Positions 18,567 through 25,932 of a stretch of DNA of 49,252 nt are shown here, in pieces (position 1 is the stretch's first letter; every line of letters begins with the position of its first letter). A program made the position numbers and the translations under genes. Origin of the DNA: RGIG5612 sp963589005 (GTDB lineage Bacteria; Bacillota; Clostridia; Lachnospirales; Lachnospiraceae); the NCBI GenBank assembly GCA_963589005.1, contig CAVAJR010000019.1, positions 1 to 49,252 of the forward strand. The letters run 5' to 3'. The notes beneath the pieces were generated by a model. That model ran no database searches, had not been told where the DNA came from, and worked only from the letters and a program-made list of their open reading frames with translations.

Positions 18567-18692
18567 TTCTTTTTCCTCCAAAGTACTATACTGTATTTTC
18601 TATAGGCTTTCCCGAGCGTATAAATACAAAATATTATGTGGACTTGCAAATGTCTGTGTCCCTTGCAGACACACTACTAACCATTCACATAA

Positions 18693-18730
18693 CAAAAAAA
18701 GAAAAGCCACAATAGATAACTATCATGACT
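18693..18730 (-). terminator. Riboswitch-controlled terminator of dapA
   Basis: On the minus strand AGTCATGATAG pairs with CTATTGTGGCT (11 bp including G-U pairs, loop TTAT), followed by TTTTCTTTTTTT. The 5' arm TCATGATAG can instead pair over 9 bp with CTGTCATGA at the 3' edge of riboswitch P1 (18747-18755), giving the antiterminator. Confidence 0.85.
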
Positions 18731-18751
18731 TTTTATCAGCAAGTATTCATG

Positions 18752-18924
18752 ACAGCTCCCCGCTTATTTAAAAGCGACAGTCCAACGGATATTATCCGAA
18801 GTCCCAGCAAAATCGCCCTCCAGGAAGATGCGATTCCCTTCGGCGGCTTCCCCTTTCGCTCTGCAGATTCCTGTCTGTATATCAGAGCTACTCTTGTCGG
18901 CCGCAACCTCTATCGTGGAGCTGT
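18752..18924 (-). promoter_or_regulatory. Lysine riboswitch (L box)
   Basis: The minus strand reads ACAGCTCC (P1), GATAGAGGTTGCGG, AAGAGTA, GAAAGGGGAAGCCGCCGAAG, CTGG, GGACTGTC and GGAGCTGT (P1'). This is the conserved core of the lysine aptamer in the right order and spacing. The P1 arms are at 18917-18924 and 18752-18759. It precedes the terminator at 18693-18730 and dapA, the expected arrangement for shutting off dapA-dapB with lysine. Confidence 0.95.
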
Positions 18925-18985
18925 TATATCACAATTAGCTTGACAATGCAACTGTTTTTTCAACATCGTCCTAGCGCAGCACTGT

Positions 18986-19537
18986 TCAGATATGAAGCAG
19001 TTTTCTTAATCTGGTGCCGATTACTACTGCCACAGCCAGCTTAACAAGATCCGGGATAATAAACGGAATTACGCACCATCCCAATGCCGTGCCCAGTCCA
19101 ATGATACCTGATTGTCCCGTGTAAACTACCATAAACCAGGCTGTACCAAACGCATAACATACCACAAGTCCCACGACCAGAGCTATAATCCTAACAGTCA
19201 AGCGGCTTCCAAACAATCTTTCTGACAGCCAATACAGCAATCCCATGAAAATAAATCCGATTATATATCCGCCTGTTGTCCCCAGAAGTGCTGCAAATCC
19301 AGCCTTAAACCCGGCAAATACCGGAACTCCCACTGCCCCCAGCAGAAGATATATAATTACTGATATCGTTCCTCTCTTGCCGCCTATGAGACTGAGCACA
19401 AGAAATACTGCAAACGTCTGCAGTGTAAAAGGAACCGTTGTCGGTATGCTGATCCACGAGCAAACTGTAATAAGCACTGCTCCTATTGCAATATAAACCA
19501 TATCCTGCACTTTGATCTTAGATTTTGTAGTTTCCAT
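18986..19537 (-). CDS. bioY: Biotin transporter BioY
   Basis: BioY is the substrate-binding membrane (S) component of ECF biotin transporters and can also act alone. The 183-residue protein has six predicted helices, the early motif SIPTTVPFTLQTFAVFL and the central TTGGYIIGFIFMG typical of BioY. No ECF ATPase or EcfT gene is adjacent, so it would share a general ECF module. It lies downstream of birA, with a 121-base gap holding a repeat copy, and is probably under BirA control through the birA promoter. Confidence 0.93.
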   Translation of the reverse strand: METTKSKIKVQDMVYIAIGAVLITVCSWISIPTTVPFTLQTFAVFLVLSLIGGKRGTISVIIYLLLGAVGVPVFAGFKAGFAALLGTTGGYIIGFIFMGLLYWLSERLFGSRLTVRIIALVVGLVVCYAFGTAWFMVVYTGQSGIIGLGTALGWCVIPFIIPDLVKLAVAVVIGTRLRKLLHI

Positions 19538-19582
19538 TATTATTTTCCTATCTTCCCATCATTACTGAAGTGATTGCTTTTT

Positions 19583-19666
19583 CATTTGTATCTGCCGTCC
19601 CGGACTTTTATCACACATCAGCGTAGGCGTTTTCGAGCAGCATACTGCACGCCGAGGTTCACGACA
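19583..19666 (+). repeat. Composite repeat copy (B end plus A right arm), overlapping the birA 3' end
   Basis: These 84 bases match 21270-21353 with 5 mismatches and no gaps (about 94%). They contain GTCCCGGACTTTTATCACAC joined to the family A core CATCAGCGTAGGCG and right arm. The birA stop codon (TGA, 19659-19661 on the minus strand) is inside it. Confidence 0.85.
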
Positions 19667-20654
19667 TATAAGTCGATTCCTGCATGTCCGGAATCCTCGT
19701 ACTTACCTCACCTGAGGATAGTGCCTCAATTCTCCCATTCGTGTATCTCACAACAAGACGACATTCATCATCTATATTAATAGCCGTAGCCTCTGCCTGT
19801 TCATCCCCACGCATGACAAGAATCTCCTGTCCTATCATAAAACTTCGCTCTTTATACTCAGCTGCTATATTACTGTCTGTTATATTCAGGCAAATGTCAT
19901 AGAAATTCTTTATAAAATCCGCGGCGATACGACTTCTCAAGTCCTTTTTCTTCTCCCTGGATATAGCGCCTGCTATATTAGAAATATCCTTCGGAAATCC
20001 TCCCTCAGGCTCATATACATTAAAGCCAATTCCCATTACCGCCCAATCAAGTCCCCCCGATTCAACGCTTATGGACGCCTCAGTCAAAATGCCGCATACC
20101 TTATGCTTATCTGCAAACACGTCATTGACCCACTTTATTGAAGGCTGTGCATCAGTACAGTTTTCGATTGCTCTGCATGCTGCTACCGCAGCTGCTGTAG
20201 TAAATCTGGTTGCAATCTCCGGCCTAATATCCATTTTAAGCAATATGCTAAGATAAAATCCCGTATCTGCCGGAGAATAAAAGCTTCGCCCACGTCTGCC
20301 CTTACCTGCCGTCTGCTGCATGGCTACAAGAGTCTGCCAGGGCGGAAGATTTGGCGCATTTTCCTTTAAAACATCATTAGTAGATGTAACTGCAGCTCTT
20401 ACCTCCAGCACGATTTTATCAGCATAAGTGCCCAGATATTTATTGATCACACCCTCAGATATTACATCATTAGTATCGCTCAGCTTATATCCCCTGTTCG
20501 TAACAGCCTCAATCTCATATCCATCTTCCTGAAGCTGCTTAATATACTTCCAGACAGCCGCCCGGGTGATCCCCAACTCTTCAGCAATTACATTGCCTGA
20601 TAAATAATCGTCATTCAGCTCCAGCATATTTATTAATTGTTGCTTTTTATTCAT
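19659..20654 (-). CDS. birA: Bifunctional biotin ligase/biotin operon repressor BirA
   Basis: A 331-residue class II biotin protein ligase. The N-terminal winged helix (about 1-60, GNVIAEELGITRAAVWKYIKQL) binds DNA. The catalytic domain carries TSTNDVLKE, the biotin-AMP motif GKGRRGRSFYSP and WVNDVFADKHKVCGILTEA, and a small C-terminal SH3-like domain follows. It biotinylates carboxylase carrier proteins and represses biotin genes when biotin is plentiful. The start at 20654 gives the standard N-terminus; an ATG at 20690 adds 12 residues, and neither ribosome binding site is strong. The last codons and the stop lie in a dispersed repeat. Confidence 0.92.
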   Translation of the reverse strand: MNKKQQLINMLELNDDYLSGNVIAEELGITRAAVWKYIKQLQEDGYEIEAVTNRGYKLSDTNDVISEGVINKYLGTYADKIVLEVRAAVTSTNDVLKENAPNLPPWQTLVAMQQTAGKGRRGRSFYSPADTGFYLSILLKMDIRPEIATRFTTAAAVAACRAIENCTDAQPSIKWVNDVFADKHKVCGILTEASISVESGGLDWAVMGIGFNVYEPEGGFPKDISNIAGAISREKKKDLRSRIAADFIKNFYDICLNITDSNIAAEYKERSFMIGQEILVMRGDEQAEATAINIDDECRLVVRYTNGRIEALSSGEVSTRIPDMQESTYMS

Positions 20655-20756
20655 GTTCTCGTTATATTCGACCTTATTTCCTACATTCACTCAAATTAAT
20701 CTTCAGTCAGATTATCAGTAATACTAACTGATATAACATGTTTAGATTACCTGCAT

Positions 20757-20812
20757 CGTATCACTTGACTATCTTCCAACAGCACATGAGCCAACCTCAT
20801 CTGACCTTTCCG
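20757..20812. repeat. Family C repeat copy in the birA leader
   Basis: CGTATCACTTG, TATCTTCC, AGCACATGAG and CTCATCTGACC occur here in the same order as at 44501-44557 (CGTATCACTTG, TATCTTCC, AGCGCAGGTG, CTCAGACC). The match extends over about 55 bp, with a different small hairpin in the middle. It lies in the predicted 5' leader of birA. Confidence 0.45.
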
Positions 20813-20817
20813 CAAGG

Positions 20818-20872
20818 ATAATACAGCTACCAGCTTAGATTGTCAACCTATGTGTTGTTAGGAAGTTTACAT
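20818..20872 (-). promoter_or_regulatory. birA promoter with overlapping BirA operator
   Basis: The minus-strand promoter has -35 TTGACA (20841-20846), a 17-bp spacer and -10 TATTAT (20818-20823). An interrupted palindrome, ATGTAAACT, 15 bp, GGTTGACAA (20840-20872), overlaps the -35. It closely matches the known BirA box TTGTAAACC-N15/16-GGTTTACAA, so birA (and probably bioY) should be repressed by biotin-charged BirA. Confidence 0.7.
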
Positions 20873-20883
20873 TGTGATGTTCC

Positions 20884-21353
20884 AAAACTCTGGCACACTA
20901 CGCAATGTTCATATGCGTGCCGGGACGGCGCAGCGCCTGCTTTCAAAATAAATAATATAAGCCCCACAAATCGCATACTCCTAGTCTGCATTTTCATGCA
21001 TGAGCATACAATTTGTGGGGCTATTTTAGTTTACAAACAATTCCGAAAGCAAACTAGGCGGCATTCAAAACCCGCGGCACACGATGCAACGTTACATGCG
21101 TGCCGGGACGGCGCAGCACCTGCTTTCAAATCATAATTATAAAAGTCAACTGCTACGTGCTTGCAGCACTCTCGCAGTTGCACTTCATTCGCAATCCGAG
21201 CTATCGCTCTACTTGCTCATGCTGGTTAGCCTGTCCGATAGATACGAATTCGCTCGTGCAAGCACGGCTCATTCGTATCTGCCGTCCCGGACTTTTATCA
21301 CACATCAGCGCAGGCGTTTTCGAGCAGCGTGCTGCACGCCGAGGTTCACGGCA
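20884..21353. repeat. Intergenic repeat mosaic between birA and etfA
   Basis: Two direct copies of about 64 bp (20884-20947 and 21067-21130) each end in the family A left arm GTGCCGGGACGGCGCAGC. A family B element lies at 21139-21298, with ends ATAAAAGTC and GACTTTTAT. The family A core and right arm follow (21304-21353). The layout reads as a family A hairpin opened by a family B insertion. A terminator hairpin is nested between the two direct copies. Confidence 0.7.
20960..21022 (-). terminator. Long-loop terminator after the etf operon
   Basis: AGCCCCACAAAT (20960-20971) and ATTTGTGGGGCT (21011-21022) form a 12-bp stem with a 39-base loop holding a smaller TGCAT/ATGCA hairpin. On the minus strand it is followed by TATATTATTTATTTT. 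It is about 375 bases past the etfA stop codon. Confidence 0.6.
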
Positions 21354-21395
21354 CGCAAGACTAATCTTCATTCGTGTGCCGCACCAGAAAATGCC

Positions 21396-22511
21396 TTAAG
21401 CCTGCTCCTTAATTGCCTTAATTGATTCAATGAGCTGAGGAACTACAGTAAACAGATCACCTGTAATGCCATAGTCAGCAACCTCGAAGATCGGAGCTGC
21501 ACCGTTCTTATTAACAGCAACTATGCACTCAGAATCCTGCATACCAGCCTTATGCTGAATAGCACCTGAAATACCAAGTGCGATATAGAGCTTAGGATGA
21601 ACTGTCTTACCTGTCTGTCCAACCTGATGATCAGCACTTATCCAGCCGGCATCAACAACAGCACGAGATGAACCAACAACACCGCCTAAGAGAGCAGCAA
21701 GTTCTTCTGCCAGAGCGATACCCTTTTCTACATCCTTAGAGATACCACGGCCAACTGAAACGATGATATCAGCACCGATCAGGTCAACCATCTTCTTAGC
21801 AGCCTTAACTACCTCTACTACCTCTGTCTTGATATCGTCCTTAGTAAGGCTGAATTCAGGATGAATGAGTTCAACTGATTTAGCCTTAGCTTCATCAAAT
21901 GCCTGTTTCTTCATAACACCCGGACGAACAGTAGCCATAGCAGGACGGAAACGAGGAACAACAATAGTTGCCATCAGATGTCCGCCGAATGCAGGTCTTG
22001 TCATCTTAAGGTTTTTATTTACATCGAAGAGTTTGCTCTCGAAATTGATCTCATCAACCTTCAGAGATGAGCCTGTACGAAGGAATTCAATGTAGTTATT
22101 AAGATCAATATTAAGAGCTGTACAGTCAGCACAAAGTCCTGTATGAAGTCTTGCTGCACATCTAGGAGCAAGATCACGACCGATATTTGAAGCACCGAAG
22201 AGCAATACCTCAGGCTTAAATTCTTCTACTGCCTGTGCGATTACATGTGTATATCCGTCTGTAGTATAATCTTTAAGAAGCGGGCTGTTGTATACATATA
22301 CCTTATCAGCTCCGTATCCTCCCAATTCATTTGCAAGACCATCTACATCATCACCGAGCAGAACGCCGCAGAGTTCTACTCCAAGTTCATCAGCGAGCTT
22401 ACGTCCCTCTGACATAAGTTCAAATGTTGTAGGCATCATTTTGCCCTGACGCTGTTCACAGAATACCCAGATATTCTTAAATGCAGCGATATCAGCACTA
22501 TTAAAAGCCAT
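21396..22511 (-). CDS. etfA: Electron transfer flavoprotein alpha subunit
   Basis: A 371-residue EtfA. The C-terminal FAD-binding signature is clear: GGVVGSSRAVVDAGW, QVGQTGKTVHPKLYIALGIS, GAIQHKAGM and IVAVNKN. It forms a heterodimer with EtfB and exchanges electrons with the acyl-CoA dehydrogenase encoded just upstream. In anaerobes such complexes may bifurcate electrons from NADH to an enoyl-CoA and ferredoxin; whether this one does cannot be read here. It is the last gene of the 2-hydroxyacyl-CoA cluster, 15 bases after etfB, with ribosome binding site GGGAGGAG. Confidence 0.94.
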   Translation of the reverse strand: MAFNSADIAAFKNIWVFCEQRQGKMMPTTFELMSEGRKLADELGVELCGVLLGDDVDGLANELGGYGADKVYVYNSPLLKDYTTDGYTHVIAQAVEEFKPEVLLFGASNIGRDLAPRCAARLHTGLCADCTALNIDLNNYIEFLRTGSSLKVDEINFESKLFDVNKNLKMTRPAFGGHLMATIVVPRFRPAMATVRPGVMKKQAFDEAKAKSVELIHPEFSLTKDDIKTEVVEVVKAAKKMVDLIGADIIVSVGRGISKDVEKGIALAEELAALLGGVVGSSRAVVDAGWISADHQVGQTGKTVHPKLYIALGISGAIQHKAGMQDSECIVAVNKNGAAPIFEVADYGITGDLFTVVPQLIESIKAIKEQA

Positions 22512-22526
22512 TTTCGTTCTCCTCCC

Positions 22527-23327
22527 TTAGATAATATGCTTGCCTGCAAGAATTCCTGCAAGCTTGTCAGTTGTTTCCTTGCCTGATCCTTCAAGCATTA
22601 CGCCTGCTCCTCTCATAGGAGGTGTGAATGACTTGAAGATATTAGTAGGAGAACCTTTAAGACCAATAGTTGTAGCATCGATAAGCGGATGATCCTTAAG
22701 AGCATTATAATCATAAACGATCATTGGCTTGTTATAGCACTCGATTGTTCCTGCAACAGTCATATAACGCGGTGTGTTAAGTTCTTTGATACATGTGATA
22801 AGGCAAGGTGTGTTAACCTTAATCGTCATGTATCCGTCTTCAAGGATTCTCTTGACTGTAAGAGTATGTCCTTCCATTGAGATCTCTCCGGCATATGTAA
22901 CCTGCGGAATATGAAGCTTTTCAGCGATCTGCGGTCCAACCTGAGCTGTATCACCATCAATAGCCTGACGGCCGGCGATAATAATATCATCCTCATCTAC
23001 GCCATATGTATCAATTGCTGCTGCGATGATCTGTGATGTTGCATATGTATCAGAACCACCGAATTCACGGCCTGAAACAAGGATTGATTCGTCAACGCCC
23101 ATGGCCATAAGCTCACGAAGCATCGGCTCTGCCTGGAAAGGTCCCATTGTTATAGCAACGACCTTGCATCCGTATTTATCTTTAAGTGTTAATGCAGCTT
23201 CAACAGCATTAAGGTCATCAGGGTTGATGATTGTCTGCATTGAAGCACGATTTAATGTACCATCAGGATTAACTGCTACCTTACCTGAAGTATCAGGAAC
23301 CTGTTTTACAGTTACAATGATTTTCAT
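22527..23327 (-). CDS. etfB: Electron transfer flavoprotein beta subunit
   Basis: A 266-residue EtfB with the standard start MKIIVTVKQVPDTSGKVAV, NPDDLNAVEAAL, ALTLKDKYGCKVVAITMGP and the GRQAIDGDTAQVGPQIAE nucleotide-binding signature. It binds AMP or a second FAD and pairs with EtfA. It lies 17 bases after the acyl-CoA dehydrogenase gene, has a strong AGGAGG site, and is clearly part of one transcript with its neighbours. Confidence 0.94.
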   Translation of the reverse strand: MKIIVTVKQVPDTSGKVAVNPDGTLNRASMQTIINPDDLNAVEAALTLKDKYGCKVVAITMGPFQAEPMLRELMAMGVDESILVSGREFGGSDTYATSQIIAAAIDTYGVDEDDIIIAGRQAIDGDTAQVGPQIAEKLHIPQVTYAGEISMEGHTLTVKRILEDGYMTIKVNTPCLITCIKELNTPRYMTVAGTIECYNKPMIVYDYNALKDHPLIDATTIGLKGSPTNIFKSFTPPMRGAGVMLEGSGKETTDKLAGILAGKHII

Positions 23328-23344
23328 TTTCCTTTTCCTCCTTC

Positions 23345-24487
23345 TTACTTCAGAATATTATTGGCAACTACTAACTGCTGGATCTGGCTTGTTCCTTCGA
23401 AAATGCTGAGGATACGAGCATCTCTGTAGAGACGTTCTACCTTGTAATCTCTGATATAACCATATCCGCCATGAATCTGAACTGCCTTGTATGCATTTCT
23501 GTTAGCAACCTCAGATGCATAATATTTAGCCATTGAGCATGCCTTGCTTGCTTCAGGATCGTTAGCATCCTTAAGCTGTGCAGCATGATATGTAAGCTGA
23601 CGAGCTGCCTCTGTTTCTGTTGCCATATCAGCGATCATGAAGCTGATAGCCTGGAAATCCTTAATAGGACGTCCGAACTGATTTCTTTCCTTAGCATATT
23701 TAGCTGCTTCATCAACGCATGCCTGAGCAACACCAACTGATGCAGCTGCCATACCAAGACGTCCGCCATCCAGAGTCTTCATAGCGAACTGGAAGCCCTT
23801 GTGCAGAGGTCCTAAGAGATTCTCCTTAGGTACTCTTACATCTTCAAATACAACGTCACATGTAGGATATCCCTTGATGCCCATCTTATGCTCAGGTGCT
23901 CCCAGAGATACACCTTCTGACTTCATGTCAATAACGAACATAGAGATGCCCTTAGAGCCCTTCTGTGTAAGGTCTGTCTTAGCAAATATAACGATCCAAT
24001 CTGCTACAGGAGCACCTGAGATAAAGCATTTACGTCCATTTATAATAAAATCATCGCCGTCAGCGATAGCTGTTGTAGTTGTTCCGCCTGCATCAGAACC
24101 TGCACCTGGCTCTGTAAGAGCAAATACCATTATCTTCTCACCGCTTGCTACCGGTGGAAGGTATTTCTTCTTCTGCTCTTCTGTTCCGGCTAAAAGAACA
24201 GGACCGCCACCTAATGAATTAGATGTATTAGAATAAATGCCCAGAACAAGGTCTACTCTTGACAGCTCTTCAAGCTGTAAACAATATGAAAGGCTGTCGC
24301 CGCCCTGTCCGCCATACTCTACAGGAATCTTAGTTCCCATAAATCCGTACTTTGCCATCTTGTTGTGAATATCCCAATTGAATTCACCTGTCTGATCCAG
24401 TTCATCCTGCAGTTCTGTTGTGAATTCTGTTTCCGCAAACTGACGGAACAGTTTCTGCTGCAGAGCATGTGTCTTATCCAGAATCAT
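23345..24487 (-). CDS. acdB: Acyl-CoA dehydrogenase (enoyl-CoA reductase of the pathway)
   Basis: A 380-residue FAD acyl-CoA dehydrogenase. Signatures are ALTEPGAGSDAGG, the FAD-contact WIVIFAKT, QIHGGYGYIRDYKVERLYRDARI and, near the C-terminus, FEGTSQIQ, where E364 is the catalytic base of the short/medium-chain class. In this cluster it would run reductively, turning the 2-enoyl-CoA made by the dehydratase into a saturated acyl-CoA with electrons from EtfAB, like AcdB in the Clostridioides difficile isocaproate pathway. It follows the CoA-transferase by 96 bases, a gap that holds a strong hairpin (24522-24551). Confidence 0.9.
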   Translation of the reverse strand: MILDKTHALQQKLFRQFAETEFTTELQDELDQTGEFNWDIHNKMAKYGFMGTKIPVEYGGQGGDSLSYCLQLEELSRVDLVLGIYSNTSNSLGGGPVLLAGTEEQKKKYLPPVASGEKIMVFALTEPGAGSDAGGTTTTAIADGDDFIINGRKCFISGAPVADWIVIFAKTDLTQKGSKGISMFVIDMKSEGVSLGAPEHKMGIKGYPTCDVVFEDVRVPKENLLGPLHKGFQFAMKTLDGGRLGMAAASVGVAQACVDEAAKYAKERNQFGRPIKDFQAISFMIADMATETEAARQLTYHAAQLKDANDPEASKACSMAKYYASEVANRNAYKAVQIHGGYGYIRDYKVERLYRDARILSIFEGTSQIQQLVVANNILK

Positions 24488-24521
24488 TGTTTCCTCCTTA
24501 AATGATCAATTAAATTTCAAT

Positions 24522-24551
24522 CCTGCCGCTCCCTTTTAAGAGAGCGACAGG
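24522..24551 (-). promoter_or_regulatory. Intercistronic hairpin upstream of acdB
   Basis: CCTGCCGCTC and GAGCGACAGG pair over about 9 bp with one mismatch. No U-run follows. It could set the 5' end of a processed acdB-etfB-etfA mRNA or trim read-through from the CoA-transferase. Confidence 0.45.
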
Positions 24552-24583
24552 CTAAACCAGCAAATATTTTCTCAGGTAGTTTC

Positions 24584-25828
24584 TCAGTCCTTAAGAGCAG
24601 GATCCATAGTGCATGCTGCTCCGCTTTCTACTAACTTCGCAATCTCATCATCTGAGTATCCAAGGTCTTTTAATACCTCTTCTGTATTTTCTCCAAGATA
24701 TGGTCCGCGCTTGTATGGCGGAAGTCCTGACTCCTGGAACATTACCGGTGTACGAACGAGAGCTCTCTTAGCACCATTGTAATATTCCATCTCATACAGA
24801 CAGTCTGAGCCCCATGCCTGAGGATCTGTAAGAACCTCATCCCAGGTCTGAGCCTTAGCATAAGGAAGATCTGCTGCATCAAGAACTGCACACCACTCAT
24901 CACGAGTCTTAGAAGCCATAACTTCAACCAAGAAATTGTAGAACTCTTCCTTGTTAGGTGCAAGATTTTTCTGAGGATAGAACTTAGGATTGTCAATCAT
25001 TTCCTCATGTCCTATTGCCTTCATGAATATAGGATAATGTCTGTCATACTGCGGCATTGCTATCTGAAGCCATTTGCCGTCTTTGGTCTTATGGCAAACT
25101 GTAAGCGGATTATCAAAATCGCTTCTTGAGATAGGATAGCATGCTGACGGCTGTCCATACTGTGCTGCCTGAAGCATGATAGCAGTGATCCATAATGCTG
25201 AATGGAACAATGAAACTACTACCTGGTCGCCTTCGCCTGTCATCTTAGCTCTGTAAAGTGCTGCAATGATACCTGACGCAAGATACATACCAACCTGCTG
25301 ATCGCCAAATCCAGGCATTGTAAGCATAGGCACTGAATCCTTATCCTTAAGTGTTCCGAGAATACCGCCTCTTGCGAAGAATGCAGTAAAATCAAATCCC
25401 GGCAGATCCTTATCCGGGCCCTTCTGTCCGTAGCCCGATACAATACCGTATACCAGTGATGGATATTTTGCATGAAGCTCATCATAATCAAGCGCAGCCT
25501 TCTTAAGAGCATTCGGACGCCAGTTAGTTACAAAAATATCTGCTTTGGCAATAAGCTGTTCGAGGATCTCTCTTCCTTCAGGCGTCTTAGTATTAAGGGT
25601 AATTCCCTTTTTATTGGCATTGTCCAGATCAAATGATGTATTTTCTCTCTGATCCATCGGACGTCCTTCGTTATATGCAGTATAACGAAGAGGATCTCCG
25701 GCAGGTGCTTCAACCTTAATTACTTCAGCTCCCAAATCTGCCAGATATCTGCAGCAGCTAGGTGCTGCGATAAATGTTGACAGTTCCAGTACCTTAACTC
25801 CCTCAAGAGGGCGTTTAATCTGACTCAT
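24584..25828 (-). CDS. hadA: Family III CoA-transferase (HadA/FldA-like)
   Basis: A 414-residue family III CoA-transferase. The N-terminus is GVKVLELSTFIAAPSCCRYLADLGAEVIKVE, then DPLRYTAYNEGRP and the catalytic-aspartate segment PGFDFTAF (D146). In the Had and Fld pathways this enzyme passes CoA from the product acyl-CoA to a fresh (R)-2-hydroxy acid. Next to HadB/HadC it most likely activates 2-hydroxyisocaproate, phenyllactate or a similar acid. The start at 25828 has AGGAG upstream; an in-frame ATG at 25864 has no site. Here it follows the dehydratase genes, whereas in C. difficile hadA precedes them. Confidence 0.85.
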   Translation of the reverse strand: MSQIKRPLEGVKVLELSTFIAAPSCCRYLADLGAEVIKVEAPAGDPLRYTAYNEGRPMDQRENTSFDLDNANKKGITLNTKTPEGREILEQLIAKADIFVTNWRPNALKKAALDYDELHAKYPSLVYGIVSGYGQKGPDKDLPGFDFTAFFARGGILGTLKDKDSVPMLTMPGFGDQQVGMYLASGIIAALYRAKMTGEGDQVVVSLFHSALWITAIMLQAAQYGQPSACYPISRSDFDNPLTVCHKTKDGKWLQIAMPQYDRHYPIFMKAIGHEEMIDNPKFYPQKNLAPNKEEFYNFLVEVMASKTRDEWCAVLDAADLPYAKAQTWDEVLTDPQAWGSDCLYEMEYYNGAKRALVRTPVMFQESGLPPYKRGPYLGENTEEVLKDLGYSDDEIAKLVESGAACTMDPALKD

Positions 25829-25932
25829 CTTTGTTTCTCCTATAATCTTTCTTTTAATAAACATTCTGACTGCAGCTATATTTGTATCAAAAGGGGTCGT
25901 TATCCTTCGCCTAGCCAGAATGGTAATATCTG

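Noticed and set aside
18925..18955. A separate dapA promoter (TTGCAT, 17 bp, TATAAC)
   Set aside because: The start site would fall inside riboswitch P1, cutting the aptamer; the real promoter is probably further upstream.
24584..25828. Lactate-to-propionate (acrylate) pathway
   Set aside because: Lactoyl-CoA systems use a family I propionate CoA-transferase; here it is family III, although the acyl-CoA dehydrogenase and Etf genes would fit either.
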